A stretch of DNA of 64,000 nt, from contig JAQUOU010000002.1 of NCBI GenBank assembly GCA_028716975.1, positions 114,841 to 178,840 of the forward strand, read 5' to 3'. The notes below the pieces were generated by a model, which was not told where the DNA came from, ran no database searches, and worked only from the letters and a program-made list of their open reading frames with translations. The position numbers were made by a program, and so were the translations under genes. The DNA comes from Methylobacter sp. GTDB taxonomy: Bacteria > Pseudomonadota > Gammaproteobacteria > Methylococcales > Methylomonadaceae. This document shows positions 26,143 through 35,489 of the stretch, piece by piece. Numbering within the stretch: position 1 is the stretch's first letter; every line of letters starts with the position of its first letter.

Positions 26143-26158
26143 TGGCATATCGATTGCT
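26143..26158 (+). promoter_or_regulatory. Sigma-54 promoter of nifH
   Basis: TGGCATATCGATTGCT has the -24 GG and -12 GC at the required spacing and matches the TGGCAYR-N4-TTGCW consensus. It lies 47 bases before the nifH start. Confidence 0.9.
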
Positions 26159-26193
26159 TAGTCAGTAGTGTCATTAACAACAACGTCCTATAA

Positions 26194-27090
<897 letters not shown>

Positions 27091-27101
27091 TAAATGAACA
27101 C

Positions 27102-27133
27102 CCGTAGAGACGCAAGATTTTGCGTCTCTACGG
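27102..27133 (+). promoter_or_regulatory. Intercistronic hairpin between nifH and nifD
   Basis: A perfect 14-bp stem, CCGTAGAGACGCAA/TTGCGTCTCTACGG, with loop GATT. No T run follows, so it is more likely an mRNA-stabilising or attenuating hairpin than a terminator. It could set the excess of NifH over NifDK. Confidence 0.7.
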
Positions 27134-27190
27134 ATCCGTCTTAAAGCCTGCCTGTTGGGAGATTACCCACGGCATATGTAGGAGACAATC

Positions 27191-28672
27191 ATGGCAGCTC
27201 TAACAAGAGAAGAGACCGAAGCGCTTATTCAGGAAGTGCTGGAAGTCTATCCCGAACAAGCCAGGAAAGATCGCGCCAAACATTTGGCAGTAAATGATCA
27301 ATCCGTGGAAAAATCAAATAAATGCATTACTTCAAACCGTAAATCCCAGCCCGGTGTTATGACCATTCGTGGTTGTGCTTACGCAGGTTCCAAGGGTGTG
27401 GTTTGGGGCCCGATTAAAGATATGATTCATATCTCTCATGGCCCGGTTGGCTGCGGCCAGTATTCACGCGCAGGCCGTCGTAACTATTATGTAGGAACTA
27501 CCGGCGTTAATGCTTTTGGCACCATGAACTTTACTTCTGATTTTCAGGAGAAAGATATCGTTTTCGGCGGCGATAAAAAGCTCGCGAAAATAATGCACGA
27601 AATTGAAGAATTATTTCCGTTAAACAAAGGCATCAGCATTCAATCCGAATGCCCGATCGGCTTGATAGGCGATGATATTGAAGCGGTCGCCAAGAAAGCC
27701 AACAAGGAAATCGGCAAACCTGTCGTGCCCGTCCGTTGCGAGGGATTTCGCGGCGTTTCCCAGTCACTAGGCCATCACATTGCGAATGACGCAATTCGGG
27801 ACTGGGTACTGGAAAATCGCGATGGCGACGATAGCTTTCCAACTACGCCTTATGATGTTGCGGTAATTGGTGACTATAACATCGGCGGTGATGCCTGGGC
27901 TTCACGTACTTTACTGGAAGAAATGGGTTTACGCGTGGTCGCTCAATGGTCAGGCGACGGCACTATCGCGGAAATGGAAAAAACCCCCAAGGTGAAACTG
28001 AATTTGATCCATTGTTACCGTTCAATGAACTATATCGCGCGGCACATGGAAGAAAAATACAAAATCCCCTGGATTGAGTACAACTTCTTCGGCCCTACAA
28101 AAATTGCCGAATCATTACGCAAAATCGCATCGCACTTTGATGAAACGATTATGGCAGGCGCTGAAAAAGTTATTCTCAAATATCAGGCTGAATACGATGC
28201 GGTTATCGCAAAATACAAGCCCCGTCTGCAAGGCAAACGCGTCATGCTCTATGTCGGCGGCTTGCGTCCTCGGCATGTGATCGGTGCGTATGAAGATTTG
28301 GGCATGGAAGTGGTCGGTACCGGTTATGAATTCGGCCATAACGATGACTATGACCGTACCATCAAGGAAATGGGTAATGCGACGTTGATCTATGACGACG
28401 TTACCGGTTATGAGTTTGAAGAATTTGTTAAGCGGGTTCAGCCTGACCTAATCGGCTCCGGGATTAAGGAGAAGTATATTTTCCAAAAAATGGGCATTCC
28501 GTTCCGGCAAATGCACTCCTGGGATTATTCCGGCCCTTATCACGGTTATGACGGCTTTGCCATTTTCGCCCGCGATATGGACATGACATTGAATAATCCT
28601 TGCTGGAAACAAGTGAAAGTGCCCTGGAAAAAAGATGAAAGTCCAAGTATAGCAATTGCTGCCAGCGCTTAA
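27191..28672 (+). CDS. nifD: Nitrogenase MoFe protein alpha subunit NifD
   Basis: A 493-residue protein. The P-cluster ligands C62, C88 and C154 and the FeMo-cofactor ligands C275 (IHCYRSM) and H442 (MHSWDYSG) fall at exactly the Azotobacter vinelandii numbers. V70, Q191 and H195, which shape the substrate pocket, are also present. Together with NifK it forms the N2-reducing tetramer and is Mo-type, since the residues match molybdenum rather than vanadium enzymes. AGGAGA precedes the start. It lies about 100 bases after nifH, beyond the hairpin. Confidence 0.99.
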   Translation: MAALTREETEALIQEVLEVYPEQARKDRAKHLAVNDQSVEKSNKCITSNRKSQPGVMTIRGCAYAGSKGVVWGPIKDMIHISHGPVGCGQYSRAGRRNYYVGTTGVNAFGTMNFTSDFQEKDIVFGGDKKLAKIMHEIEELFPLNKGISIQSECPIGLIGDDIEAVAKKANKEIGKPVVPVRCEGFRGVSQSLGHHIANDAIRDWVLENRDGDDSFPTTPYDVAVIGDYNIGGDAWASRTLLEEMGLRVVAQWSGDGTIAEMEKTPKVKLNLIHCYRSMNYIARHMEEKYKIPWIEYNFFGPTKIAESLRKIASHFDETIMAGAEKVILKYQAEYDAVIAKYKPRLQGKRVMLYVGGLRPRHVIGAYEDLGMEVVGTGYEFGHNDDYDRTIKEMGNATLIYDDVTGYEFEEFVKRVQPDLIGSGIKEKYIFQKMGIPFRQMHSWDYSGPYHGYDGFAIFARDMDMTLNNPCWKQVKVPWKKDESPSIAIAASA

Positions 28673-28698
28673 GCCTAATATTAACAGCAAAAGTACAA

Positions 28699-28792
28699 AG
28701 TTGTAGGTTGAGCTGAAGACTGAAGTTCAACGGATGGATGTTCTTGATATACCTTGTTGGGGTTCGCAGCTCACCCCAACCTACACTTTTCC
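28699..28792. repeat. Dispersed GTAGGTTG-type inverted repeat
   Basis: TGTAGGTTGAGCTGAA at the left and AGCTCACCCCAACCTACA at the right form an imperfect hairpin in the nifD-nifK gap. It belongs to the same family as copies near 38081-38153 and 40755-40785. Confidence 0.6.
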
Positions 28793-28834
28793 CTTCAACC
28801 GTCGTCCACAGATTAGTGGCGCGTGGAGATTATC

Positions 28835-30406
28835 ATGAGTCAAGAAGTCGATAACATACAGCCCAGCTATCCTTTATTTCGCAATGATGAATATAAGGAA
28901 AGCCTGGCAAACAAACGTGAAGCTTATGAAGAGCGTCACCCCCAGGAAAAAATTGATGAAGTCTTCCAATGGACGACTACCAAGGAATATCAGGACCTCA
29001 ATTTTAACCGTGAAGCATTAACCGTAAACCCGGCTAAAGCCTGCCAGCCATTAGGCGCTGTGCTTTGTGCCCTGGGTTTTGAAAAGACCATGCCTTATGT
29101 GCATGGCTCGCAAGGCTGCGTCGCTTATTTCCGTACTTATTTTAACCGTCATTTCAAAGAGCCTGTCGCTTGCGTATCCGACTCCATGACGGAAGATGCT
29201 GCGGTTTTCGGCGGACAGAAAAACATGATGGCCGGTTTGGAAAACGCCAAAGCCTTATATAAACCGGATATTATCGCTGTCTCAACAACCTGTATGGCTG
29301 AAGTTATCGGTGACGACTTGAATGCCTTCATCAATAACACTAAAAAAGCCGGACATATCGAACAGGATTACCCTACGCCTTTTGCTCATACCCCAAGCTT
29401 TGTCGGTAGCCACACTACCGGTTGGGACAATATGTTCGAAGGCATGATCAAGTATTTTACATTGAACCATATGGACGACAAGAAAGTCGGTTCAAATGGC
29501 AAGATTAATCTGGTTCCCGGCTTTGAGACCTATCTGGGTAACTACCGCGTCATCCATCGCATGATGAAGGAAATGGGTGTTGATTACAGCTTAATGAGCG
29601 ATCCTTCTGAGGTATTGGACACGCCTGCTGACGGTACTTTCCGCATGTATGCGGGCGGCACTACCCAGGCTGAATTGAAAGATTCGCCCAATGCGATTGA
29701 TACCTTATTGCTGCAACCCTGGCAGTTGGAAAAAACCAAAAAATTCGTACAAACTATTTGGCATCAACCCGCTACGGCCATTAATATTCCGATGGGCCTG
29801 GAATGGACCGATGAGTTCCTGATGAAAATCTCCGAATTGACCGGCAAACCAATTCCCGCTTCCCTGGAGCTTGAGCGCGGCCGCCTGGTTGACATGATGA
29901 CTGATTCTCACACCTGGATGCACGGTAAAAAGTTCTCCTTGTACGGTGATGCCGATTTTGTTATGGGCATGACCAAATTCCTGCTGGAAATGGGCGCTGA
30001 GCCAGCCGATGTATTGTGTAACCATGCCAGCAAACGTTGGACGAAAGCGATGGAGAAAATGCTGAAAGATTCGCCTTATGGACAAAAAACTGTAGTTCAT
30101 ACCGGCAAGGATTTATGGCATTTCCGTTCATTGGTATTTACCAACAAGCCGGATTTCATGATCGGTAATTCTTATGGCAAGTTCATACAACGTGATACTT
30201 TCTATAAGGGCGAAGAGTTCGAAGTGCCGTTGATACGCATTGGTTTTCCAATCTTTGACAGACATCACCTGCACAGAATGACGACTTTGGGTTACGAAGG
30301 CGCTATTTATATGCTGACGACCCTGGTTAATGCAGTGCTGGAGCAGTTGGATAAAGAAACCAAAGGCATGGCTACAACAGATTATAATTACGATTTAATC
30401 CGTTAA
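28835..30406 (+). CDS. nifK: Nitrogenase MoFe protein beta subunit NifK
   Basis: A 523-residue protein. The P-cluster ligands C70, C95 and C153 and the nearby S188 match A. vinelandii numbering exactly. ATG 28835 with GGAG upstream is the start; a GTG at 28823 is in frame but would place the ribosome-binding site inside the gene. It pairs with NifD to hold the P-cluster that passes electrons from NifH to the cofactor. The nifD-nifK gap is 162 bases and contains a dispersed repeat. Confidence 0.99.
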   Translation: MSQEVDNIQPSYPLFRNDEYKESLANKREAYEERHPQEKIDEVFQWTTTKEYQDLNFNREALTVNPAKACQPLGAVLCALGFEKTMPYVHGSQGCVAYFRTYFNRHFKEPVACVSDSMTEDAAVFGGQKNMMAGLENAKALYKPDIIAVSTTCMAEVIGDDLNAFINNTKKAGHIEQDYPTPFAHTPSFVGSHTTGWDNMFEGMIKYFTLNHMDDKKVGSNGKINLVPGFETYLGNYRVIHRMMKEMGVDYSLMSDPSEVLDTPADGTFRMYAGGTTQAELKDSPNAIDTLLLQPWQLEKTKKFVQTIWHQPATAINIPMGLEWTDEFLMKISELTGKPIPASLELERGRLVDMMTDSHTWMHGKKFSLYGDADFVMGMTKFLLEMGAEPADVLCNHASKRWTKAMEKMLKDSPYGQKTVVHTGKDLWHFRSLVFTNKPDFMIGNSYGKFIQRDTFYKGEEFEVPLIRIGFPIFDRHHLHRMTTLGYEGAIYMLTTLVNAVLEQLDKETKGMATTDYNYDLIR

Positions 30407-30454
30407 GTAATCAATGTAGGGGCGGGGATTAAAGTAATTCCGTTTAGTATAAAT

Positions 30455-30516
30455 GTTGTTCCGGCATGGATTCACATCAGGCAGGAGAACCTGCCGTGAA
30501 TCCATGCCGGAACAAC
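30455..30516. repeat. Long perfect hairpin after nifK
   Basis: Arms of 21 bp (30455-30475 and 30496-30516, containing CCGGCATGGATTCAC) enclose a second 6-bp stem GGCAGG/CCTGCC. It is a member of a dispersed CCGGCATGGATT repeat also seen at 45542 and 60094. It may act as a partial terminator or RNase barrier between nifK and nifT. Confidence 0.75.
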
Positions 30517-30593
30517 GAGTTTGTTTTTAACTTAACGGTTTTAGCGGCTAAAGCCGCCCTCACAACCTTAAATGCGTGTAATCGGAGAACTTA

Positions 30594-30818
30594 ATGCCCA
30601 GTGTCATGTTGAAAAAAAATACCGAAGGCAAATTAGTCTTCTACGTACCCAAAAAAGATTTGGAAGAAGTGGCAGAGTCCATTGAATTCGATAAACCCGA
30701 TAAATGGGGTGGTGAAGTTCTACTTAGCGATGGTTCAAAATATTACTTTGAGCCAATGGATGAACAACCGGATTTCCCGATTACCTTACGCGCAAAACGT
30801 TTAGATTCAGGAGAATAA
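30594..30818 (+). CDS. nifT: Nitrogen fixation protein NifT/FixU
   Basis: A 74-residue protein matching NifT: MPSVMLKKNTEGKLVFYVPK, then KWGGEVLLSDGSKYYFEP. It is conserved directly after nifK in most diazotrophs; its biochemical role is unknown and mutants usually fix nitrogen. It starts about 190 bases after nifK, beyond the hairpin, and ends three bases before the ferredoxin gene. Confidence 0.93.
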   Translation: MPSVMLKKNTEGKLVFYVPKKDLEEVAESIEFDKPDKWGGEVLLSDGSKYYFEPMDEQPDFPITLRAKRLDSGE

Positions 30819-30820
30819 TC

Positions 30821-31021
30821 ATGGCTTTATATATAGTTGAAGCGGATTGTATTTCATGCGGCGACTGCGAGCCGGTATGCCCGACCACCTCCATTACGGA
30901 AGGGGCTATTGTTTTTAAAATTGACAAAAGAACCTGCACCGAATGTGAAGGAGATTTTGATGTGCCCCAGTGTGTCAGGGTATGTCCTATTGATAATTGC
31001 ATACTGCCGTTAGAGGCATAA
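30821..31021 (+). CDS. 2[4Fe-4S] ferredoxin of the nif operon
   Basis: A 66-residue ferredoxin with C10, C13, C16, C20 in CISCGDCEPVCP and C39, C42, C51, C55 in the second half, where an eight-residue insertion separates the second and third cysteines, as in nif-associated FdxN and related proteins. It is a probable electron carrier for nitrogenase or for NifB-type cofactor chemistry. It lies between nifT and nafY in the nifHDK operon. Confidence 0.93.
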   Translation: MALYIVEADCISCGDCEPVCPTTSITEGAIVFKIDKRTCTECEGDFDVPQCVRVCPIDNCILPLEA

Positions 31022-31025
31022 ACCG

Positions 31026-31739
31026 ATGAATAGCCAGAATACGCTTTCAAGAGAACTGGCTTTACGTATCGGGCTGGCTGCCCGCATATTGCCAGATACT
31101 GATGCCAAGCGCCTGTTTAAAGTGCTGACTAACTGCGTTGGCCTGCCTATAACGGAAGATAAAATCGGCAGTATTAACCTGAAAAAACTTAAGACAGCTC
31201 AGGAAAGAGAGTTTGCAAACATTGATGACGCTTTACTCAAACAGGCTTTGCACATTCTTAAAACTAACGTCGTAACCATCGAAACCCGGAAACCGGAAAT
31301 TCTTGGCTTTAGCGAAGGCGATATGCCCGGGTCTGTGCGTATTGCCTGCGGCAGTAATGACGCAGTCAACGTTGATGGTCATTTCGGTTCTTGCAGTCAA
31401 TTCCTGATTTACCAGGTTTCAGCCGCTGAAGCGCGTTTAATAGATATTCGCAGCACAGACATACCTGCGGGCCTGGAAGTGGATGATAAAAACGTCTTCA
31501 GGGCTGAACTCATCCAGGATTGCAAGGTACTTTATATAGCCTCGGTAGGCGGCCCTGCGGCTGCAAAAATCGTCAGGCTGGGTATACATCCGATGAAACT
31601 GCCGGGCATTGAAAGCATTGCTGAAGTTATCGGCCAACTGCAAACCGTTATTGCCGGCACGCCTCCGCCCTGGCTGGCTAAAGTCATGGGTATTGAAGCA
31701 AGCGACCGGTTTAGATTTGAGCGGGAGGCAACGGGATGA
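31026..31739 (+). CDS. nafY: NafY/NifX-type FeMo-cofactor carrier
   Basis: A 237-residue protein. The N-terminal 90 residues form the helical NafY domain (LSRELALRIGLAARILP) that binds apo-NifDK. The C-terminal half is the NifX/NafY/VnfX cofactor-binding domain with H119 in DGHFGSCSQF, corresponding to the cofactor-contact His of A. vinelandii NafY. It should hold FeMo-cofactor and stabilise apo-dinitrogenase. It starts four bases after the ferredoxin and overlaps the next gene by four bases. Confidence 0.88.
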   Translation: MNSQNTLSRELALRIGLAARILPDTDAKRLFKVLTNCVGLPITEDKIGSINLKKLKTAQEREFANIDDALLKQALHILKTNVVTIETRKPEILGFSEGDMPGSVRIACGSNDAVNVDGHFGSCSQFLIYQVSAAEARLIDIRSTDIPAGLEVDDKNVFRAELIQDCKVLYIASVGGPAAAKIVRLGIHPMKLPGIESIAEVIGQLQTVIAGTPPPWLAKVMGIEASDRFRFEREATG

Positions 31740-32002
31740 TCTCTACAGAGCAAGTCAGCGAAATAGCGGCAAAAATACAATTATTGGGTGTGGATGAAGC
31801 CACGGTTTCTGCACTGAGACAGCAATACCAAGGTGTCCATTTCACTTATTGTATGGATGACGATCTGCCCAATAATAAACCGGTCATTGAGTTTAAAGAT
31901 TTCAATCTTTATTTAATTGACGGCAGGGAGCACTGTCTGTGTTTGACCAATGATTACGAGGCTGCAACGGGTATTGTCGTTGCAGAAATCATCCCTGATT
32001 AA
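31736..32002 (+). CDS. Small nif-cluster protein of unknown function
   Basis: An 88-residue acidic protein that starts inside the last codons of nafY. Its middle reads GVHFTYCMDDDLPNNKPVIE and its end GREHCLCLTNDYEAATGIVV. From memory it resembles the small nif-associated family called DUF6129; that name needs confirming. No signal peptide or metal motif is clear, although three cysteines are present (one in TYC, two in HCLC). Coupling to nafY suggests a part in cofactor insertion or nitrogenase maturation. Confidence 0.65.
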   Translation: MISTEQVSEIAAKIQLLGVDEATVSALRQQYQGVHFTYCMDDDLPNNKPVIEFKDFNLYLIDGREHCLCLTNDYEAATGIVVAEIIPD

Positions 32003-32016
32003 ACGGAACTTATTGT

Positions 32017-32814
32017 ATGCCCGGTCGTGAAAGCCCTGTCAGCGTACCTGTTGCTAATTGCAGCTTATGTCCTTTTCGGGGGAAAACCTTGTTAATGGGG
32101 CGCTGCATGCCCGGCGATACCTGTGTATTCGTTGAAAGCGGACGGCAGATTGACCGCTTTTTTCGCGTTAACCCTGCTTATGCCGAGCACTATCTGCACG
32201 ATAGCTTTTGGGAAAGACGCGCTATTGCCGTCCGTTACGCCTCGCAGAAATCACTCGCAGACCTGGTTCATGATGAAGATGAAGTGGTGAGACGCGCTGT
32301 CGCCTATCGCCTGCCTCAAGCTCAGTTAAAGCAACTGATTAATGATTCTGACCGGGAAGTACGCATGACCGTAGCTGACCGCATTGCATCAGACGAACTC
32401 GAAAAACTGGCTAATGATCCCGACTATATTGTCAGATTGACCGTCGCCAGGCGATTGCCGGCAGGACGCTTGTTTCGTCTCATTAATGATAAGGACTTGC
32501 AAGTCCGGAAAGTGGTTGCCGAACGTTTGCCGGAAGTCGGCCTCGGGTTAATGGCTCATGACAATGCGCCTGAAGTCAGACGCATTATTGCCGAACGTAT
32601 GAATCCGGCCGATGCCGTTACCCTGCTGCATGATTCTGACTGGGTAGTGCGTTATATCGCTGCCCAGCGGGTTGCTCCCGAAGCCCTCGTTTGCCTGGTT
32701 AATGACCCGGAGCCGGATGTCAGGGCAGAGGCGCAGAAACGATTAAATTTACATCCAGCCCATGAAACCGGCGTACATGGACCAGATGAAAGACCGGAAA
32801 CAATGCATGACTGA
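32017..32814 (+). CDS. 4Fe-4S leucine-rich-repeat-variant (LRV) protein
   Basis: A 265-residue protein. N-terminal cysteines C15, C18, C30 and C36 (CSLCPF, GRCMPGDTC) form the Fe-S motif of LRV proteins, followed by about eight 24-residue repeats of the type LINDSDREVRMTVADRI and LANDPDYIVRLTVARRL. The prototype was crystallised from Azotobacter vinelandii, where it lies in the nif region. The function is unknown; the curved solenoid suggests a scaffold sensing cluster or oxygen state. It starts 14 bases after the previous gene and overlaps the next by eight bases. Confidence 0.88.
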   Translation: MPGRESPVSVPVANCSLCPFRGKTLLMGRCMPGDTCVFVESGRQIDRFFRVNPAYAEHYLHDSFWERRAIAVRYASQKSLADLVHDEDEVVRRAVAYRLPQAQLKQLINDSDREVRMTVADRIASDELEKLANDPDYIVRLTVARRLPAGRLFRLINDKDLQVRKVVAERLPEVGLGLMAHDNAPEVRRIIAERMNPADAVTLLHDSDWVVRYIAAQRVAPEALVCLVNDPEPDVRAEAQKRLNLHPAHETGVHGPDERPETMHD

Positions 32815-33769
32815 TCAACCTTTTCACCTGAATGGGCTACAGCTTGCAAAAATCTGTAAGCACACATTGCCCGGACAGGATGACGACACTTTATTATCAA
32901 AGCTACAACTGCTCAACCCCGGGTATCCCATTCGTTTAGCTAAAATGGGAGAAGAATGGTATCGCCTGGGTGGCATTGTTGATATGAACGGCAACCGTAT
33001 CGCCACTGATTTGATTGAATGGACCGAAAGAACCTATATTGAATGCGGCAAGAACCTGCAAACCCTGATTGAGCATGCGCGGGAACAAAAGCTGATTGCC
33101 ACGCGGCAAATTGGCAATACCCTGCATTTTGTTATTCAAACGGGCAGAAAAGCAGAACAATTTATACAGGTCGACATCGACAAAACTCATGAAATCTCGG
33201 ATCGGATACTTGTGGATGAGCACAATCCGCCTGAGGATTTAGAAGAATTTATTGATCCATTGAACCCGGAATGTATAGAAACATTCTGCATTGGAACGTC
33301 ACGTTATTCTTACCGGCGCAAAACTGACGTGTCGATATTTATGGATGAAATCAATAAATACCATGTCCAGGAACATCCTGTGCAACGTTTTATGGATGAC
33401 TGGAACCGCAGCAGCGCCCAGCAAAAAGCCGTACTGTCCGATGACTGGATTGTCCGGCCCTTCCGGCATACGGGACGCTTCGGGGAACAACAAATTAACG
33501 TTGAACTTATCAACGCCCAGCAAAAAAACGTGCCGCAACTGAACGATGTTAACGACAAGAAAGGCCTCCCGCTGCATAACCTGTTAACCCGTTTTGATCG
33601 TCAAGCCGGTTATCCCTTTGCCTGGTTTTTTTATATGGTTAAAGGAAAACTGGTTTCATCGCACAGCGGTGTAGCAGTTTTTAAGGATGTCAGCGGAGAT
33701 TTTTCTTATCTGCCGGAACGTGATGTAGCGGTACTTAAAGACTGGATTAACACGCCCTACAGCGTGTAG
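32807..33769 (+). CDS. Unknown nif-operon protein
   Basis: A 320-residue protein of no recognised family, translationally coupled to the LRV gene by an eight-base overlap. Visible features are a basic-acidic mix, LTRFDRQAGYPFAWFFYMVKG near the C-terminus, and DPLNPECIETFCIGTSRYSYRR in the middle, with few cysteines. An upstream in-frame ATG at 32762 would overlap LRV much further. Similar genes next to LRV occur in other diazotroph nif clusters, to my recollection. A shared function with the LRV protein is likely. Confidence 0.65.
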   Translation: MTDQPFHLNGLQLAKICKHTLPGQDDDTLLSKLQLLNPGYPIRLAKMGEEWYRLGGIVDMNGNRIATDLIEWTERTYIECGKNLQTLIEHAREQKLIATRQIGNTLHFVIQTGRKAEQFIQVDIDKTHEISDRILVDEHNPPEDLEEFIDPLNPECIETFCIGTSRYSYRRKTDVSIFMDEINKYHVQEHPVQRFMDDWNRSSAQQKAVLSDDWIVRPFRHTGRFGEQQINVELINAQQKNVPQLNDVNDKKGLPLHNLLTRFDRQAGYPFAWFFYMVKGKLVSSHSGVAVFKDVSGDFSYLPERDVAVLKDWINTPYSV

Positions 33770-33837
33770 CAACACTTGAATTTTCATCAACTGCTTTGTT
33801 AGGCACAGCACACTTTAAAACACTAGGAGTAAACAGT

Positions 33838-34056
33838 ATGTCAATTGCACAGATTAAAGCCTTCTCTGAACACGCTAAAACAGATCCTGAATTAAAAGAA
33901 AAACTGTTAGCGGTACAAAAAATCAGGGAGTTAATTGCGCTAGGCAAAGAATATAACTTTGAACTGGATGAAGTCGAACTTTATCCACCTAACGAACCGC
34001 AATTTGTCGAAGCACAACTTTCTGAACGAATGGCTAAGGCATTACTGAGAGTATAG
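33838..34056 (+). CDS. Nif11-family protein
   Basis: A 72-residue protein with the Nif11 domain: MSIAQIKAFSEHAKTDPELK, then GKEYNFELDEVEL. ATG 33838 follows AGGAG at eight bases. Nif11 was named for its place in nif clusters; relatives serve as leader peptides for ribosomally made natural products. Here no Gly-Gly cleavage site or modification enzyme is nearby, so it is the nif-type protein of unknown role. It closes the nifHDK operon. Confidence 0.85.
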   Translation: MSIAQIKAFSEHAKTDPELKEKLLAVQKIRELIALGKEYNFELDEVELYPPNEPQFVEAQLSERMAKALLRV

Positions 34057-34319
34057 GCTTATGTGGGTTGGCGGTGAGGTACGAATTCCAACAGTTAGGG
34101 CGTTTAATACGCCGAAAGGTTGGGCCTCCCGCCGTCCCGCCAACCTGTAAATCCTAGATATACGAGATCACAAATTCATCGTGTGATTTTGTTTTAATTA
34201 GCCGGCTATCGGCTAATGGAGCACAGCTTACTCCAGTAGGTGACACAGCCGTCATACCGGCACGGATTTCCAGTATCCGTGCTTCATTAAGATAAGCATC
34301 GGGTTACTTGATCGGGTAG
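34057..34319. other. Repeat-rich gap after nif11
   Basis: No gene. The stretch contains an inverted pair GGGTTGGCGG (34065) and CCGCCAACCT (34137) and a second hairpin CACGGATT-TCCAGT-ATCCGTG near 34261-34281, related to the CATACCGGCA dispersed repeat. These could terminate the long nif transcript. Confidence 0.5.
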
Positions 34320-34883
34320 TTATGAAGTATATTCATATATTCCAAACTCCCAATATTTCTTGCCCGGACTGACCGGACCCCGCCAGCCGTTTGATAAAAG
34401 CTCTTTCGCAATAAAACTGTTTACCAGGCCATGACCGACTAAAAGAACCGACTCCGTGTTTTCTGCTATTTCCTTGAGCCTGGCGGTTGCATTTGACGCT
34501 CTCAGCCTGCCTTCACCCAGGGACTCGCCATTTGATGAGTTGCCGAGAAACCATAGAGTTCTGAATAATGCTGCCCAAATGTGGGGAGATAATTTAGGGG
34601 AGGGGAAGCCGAAGTAGGGCAGTTCCATTTCCCTGAGTATTGGCTCCCTATAATTTACTTCCTTTATTCCCAATGCCAGCGCAGATTCAAAAGAGCGCGG
34701 TAAATTACTGCATACGACTGCATTGCAATGATTGGCTATTTCAATGGCCTCAGGTGAAGCCCCGTGGCCTGCTTTCAAACCGGCAGCGTTGTAGGATTTT
34801 ATCCAGTAGTGGATTTCACTGGCCCTCAATCTCGTTATTTCGGGCACATCGGGCTCGCCATGCCTCAACAATACAATTCGCAT
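34320..34883 (-). CDS. Histidine phosphatase superfamily protein
   Basis: A 187-residue protein with the N-terminal catalytic motif LLRHGEP (5-11) and the second His in LLVGHGLVN near 150, as in phosphoglycerate-mutase-like phosphatases. SNLPRSFESALALGI is the usual helix that follows. The substrate is unknown. It is a single leftward gene between the nif11 operon and the NifZ-like gene. Members of this family occur in several diazotroph nif clusters, but a nif role is not established. Confidence 0.85.
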   Translation of the reverse strand: MRIVLLRHGEPDVPEITRLRASEIHYWIKSYNAAGLKAGHGASPEAIEIANHCNAVVCSNLPRSFESALALGIKEVNYREPILREMELPYFGFPSPKLSPHIWAALFRTLWFLGNSSNGESLGEGRLRASNATARLKEIAENTESVLLVGHGLVNSFIAKELLSNGWRGPVSPGKKYWEFGIYEYTS

Positions 34884-35024
34884 CGGCTGATTACCTTATA
34901 ATCAACAAATAATGAGTTGAATTATAAGGTCAAGCCAGGCGAGAAGTCTTTTTTCAAGCAGATGGGCATTGATGTTGCCGCATAACGCAAGTTAATAACA
35001 AACAACACCAAGGGAGCAGGGAAC

Positions 35025-35288
35025 TTAATTAATGGCGCCAGGAATAATCATTAAGTCTTCTACCCAGCAGCCAATCGGATTGCCAAGATTCATGTCTTTA
35101 TCTTCAAATCGCACCAGAAAAACGCTGCGATTCGGTTCTTCCTCAACATGTCCAATCAGAGTGATGACTCCGCGTGTTCCTGCTTCGGCCAATATTTCGC
35201 CTTCGGCGCCATTCGGTATGGAACCATCATCAATAATCGTTTTTTTTGCATAAACAACATCGCCTATATCTAAATCTTCTACTTTCAT
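35025..35288 (-). CDS. NifZ-domain small protein
   Basis: An 87-residue protein matching the NifZ domain: LDIGDVVYAKKTIIDDGSI, GAEGEILAEAGTRGVI, and VFLVRFEDKDMNLGNPIGCW. It is about half the length of the canonical NifZ encoded at 41298, which has two such domains. AGGAGG precedes the start. NifZ acts in P-cluster maturation of NifDK. This copy is divergent from iscA-nif, across the NifA site and sigma-54 promoter of that operon. Confidence 0.8.
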   Translation of the reverse strand: MKVEDLDIGDVVYAKKTIIDDGSIPNGAEGEILAEAGTRGVITLIGHVEEEPNRSVFLVRFEDKDMNLGNPIGCWVEDLMIIPGAIN

Positions 35289-35306
35289 GCCTTATCCTCC
35301 TGTGTT

Positions 35307-35322
35307 TGTAGCAAAGCTTACA
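35307..35322 (+). promoter_or_regulatory. NifA upstream activator sequence for iscA-nifUSV
   Basis: TGT-AGCAAAGCTT-ACA fits TGT-N10-ACA and shares the half AAGCTTACA with the nifH site. It lies 122 bases upstream of the sigma-54 promoter and 19 bases outside the divergent NifZ-like gene, so it may serve both directions. Confidence 0.75.
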
Positions 35323-35428
35323 TTGTTAGCTTTGTGTGTGATTAAAACCCGTTTGATAGTGCGCTGTTTATTGTATGGTTGCTTTATTAATACTTGATTA
35401 AACAAGCTATTACACAAAAATAACGAAA

Positions 35429-35444
35429 TGGCATACAGGTTGCT
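35429..35444 (+). promoter_or_regulatory. Sigma-54 promoter of iscA-nifUSV
   Basis: TGGCATACAGGTTGCT has correct -24/-12 spacing and lies 45 bases before the iscA-nif start. Confidence 0.88.
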
Positions 35445-35489
35445 AGAAGTATTTACAAGAAAGATGCCAAACCATTCAGGAGACTTTAC

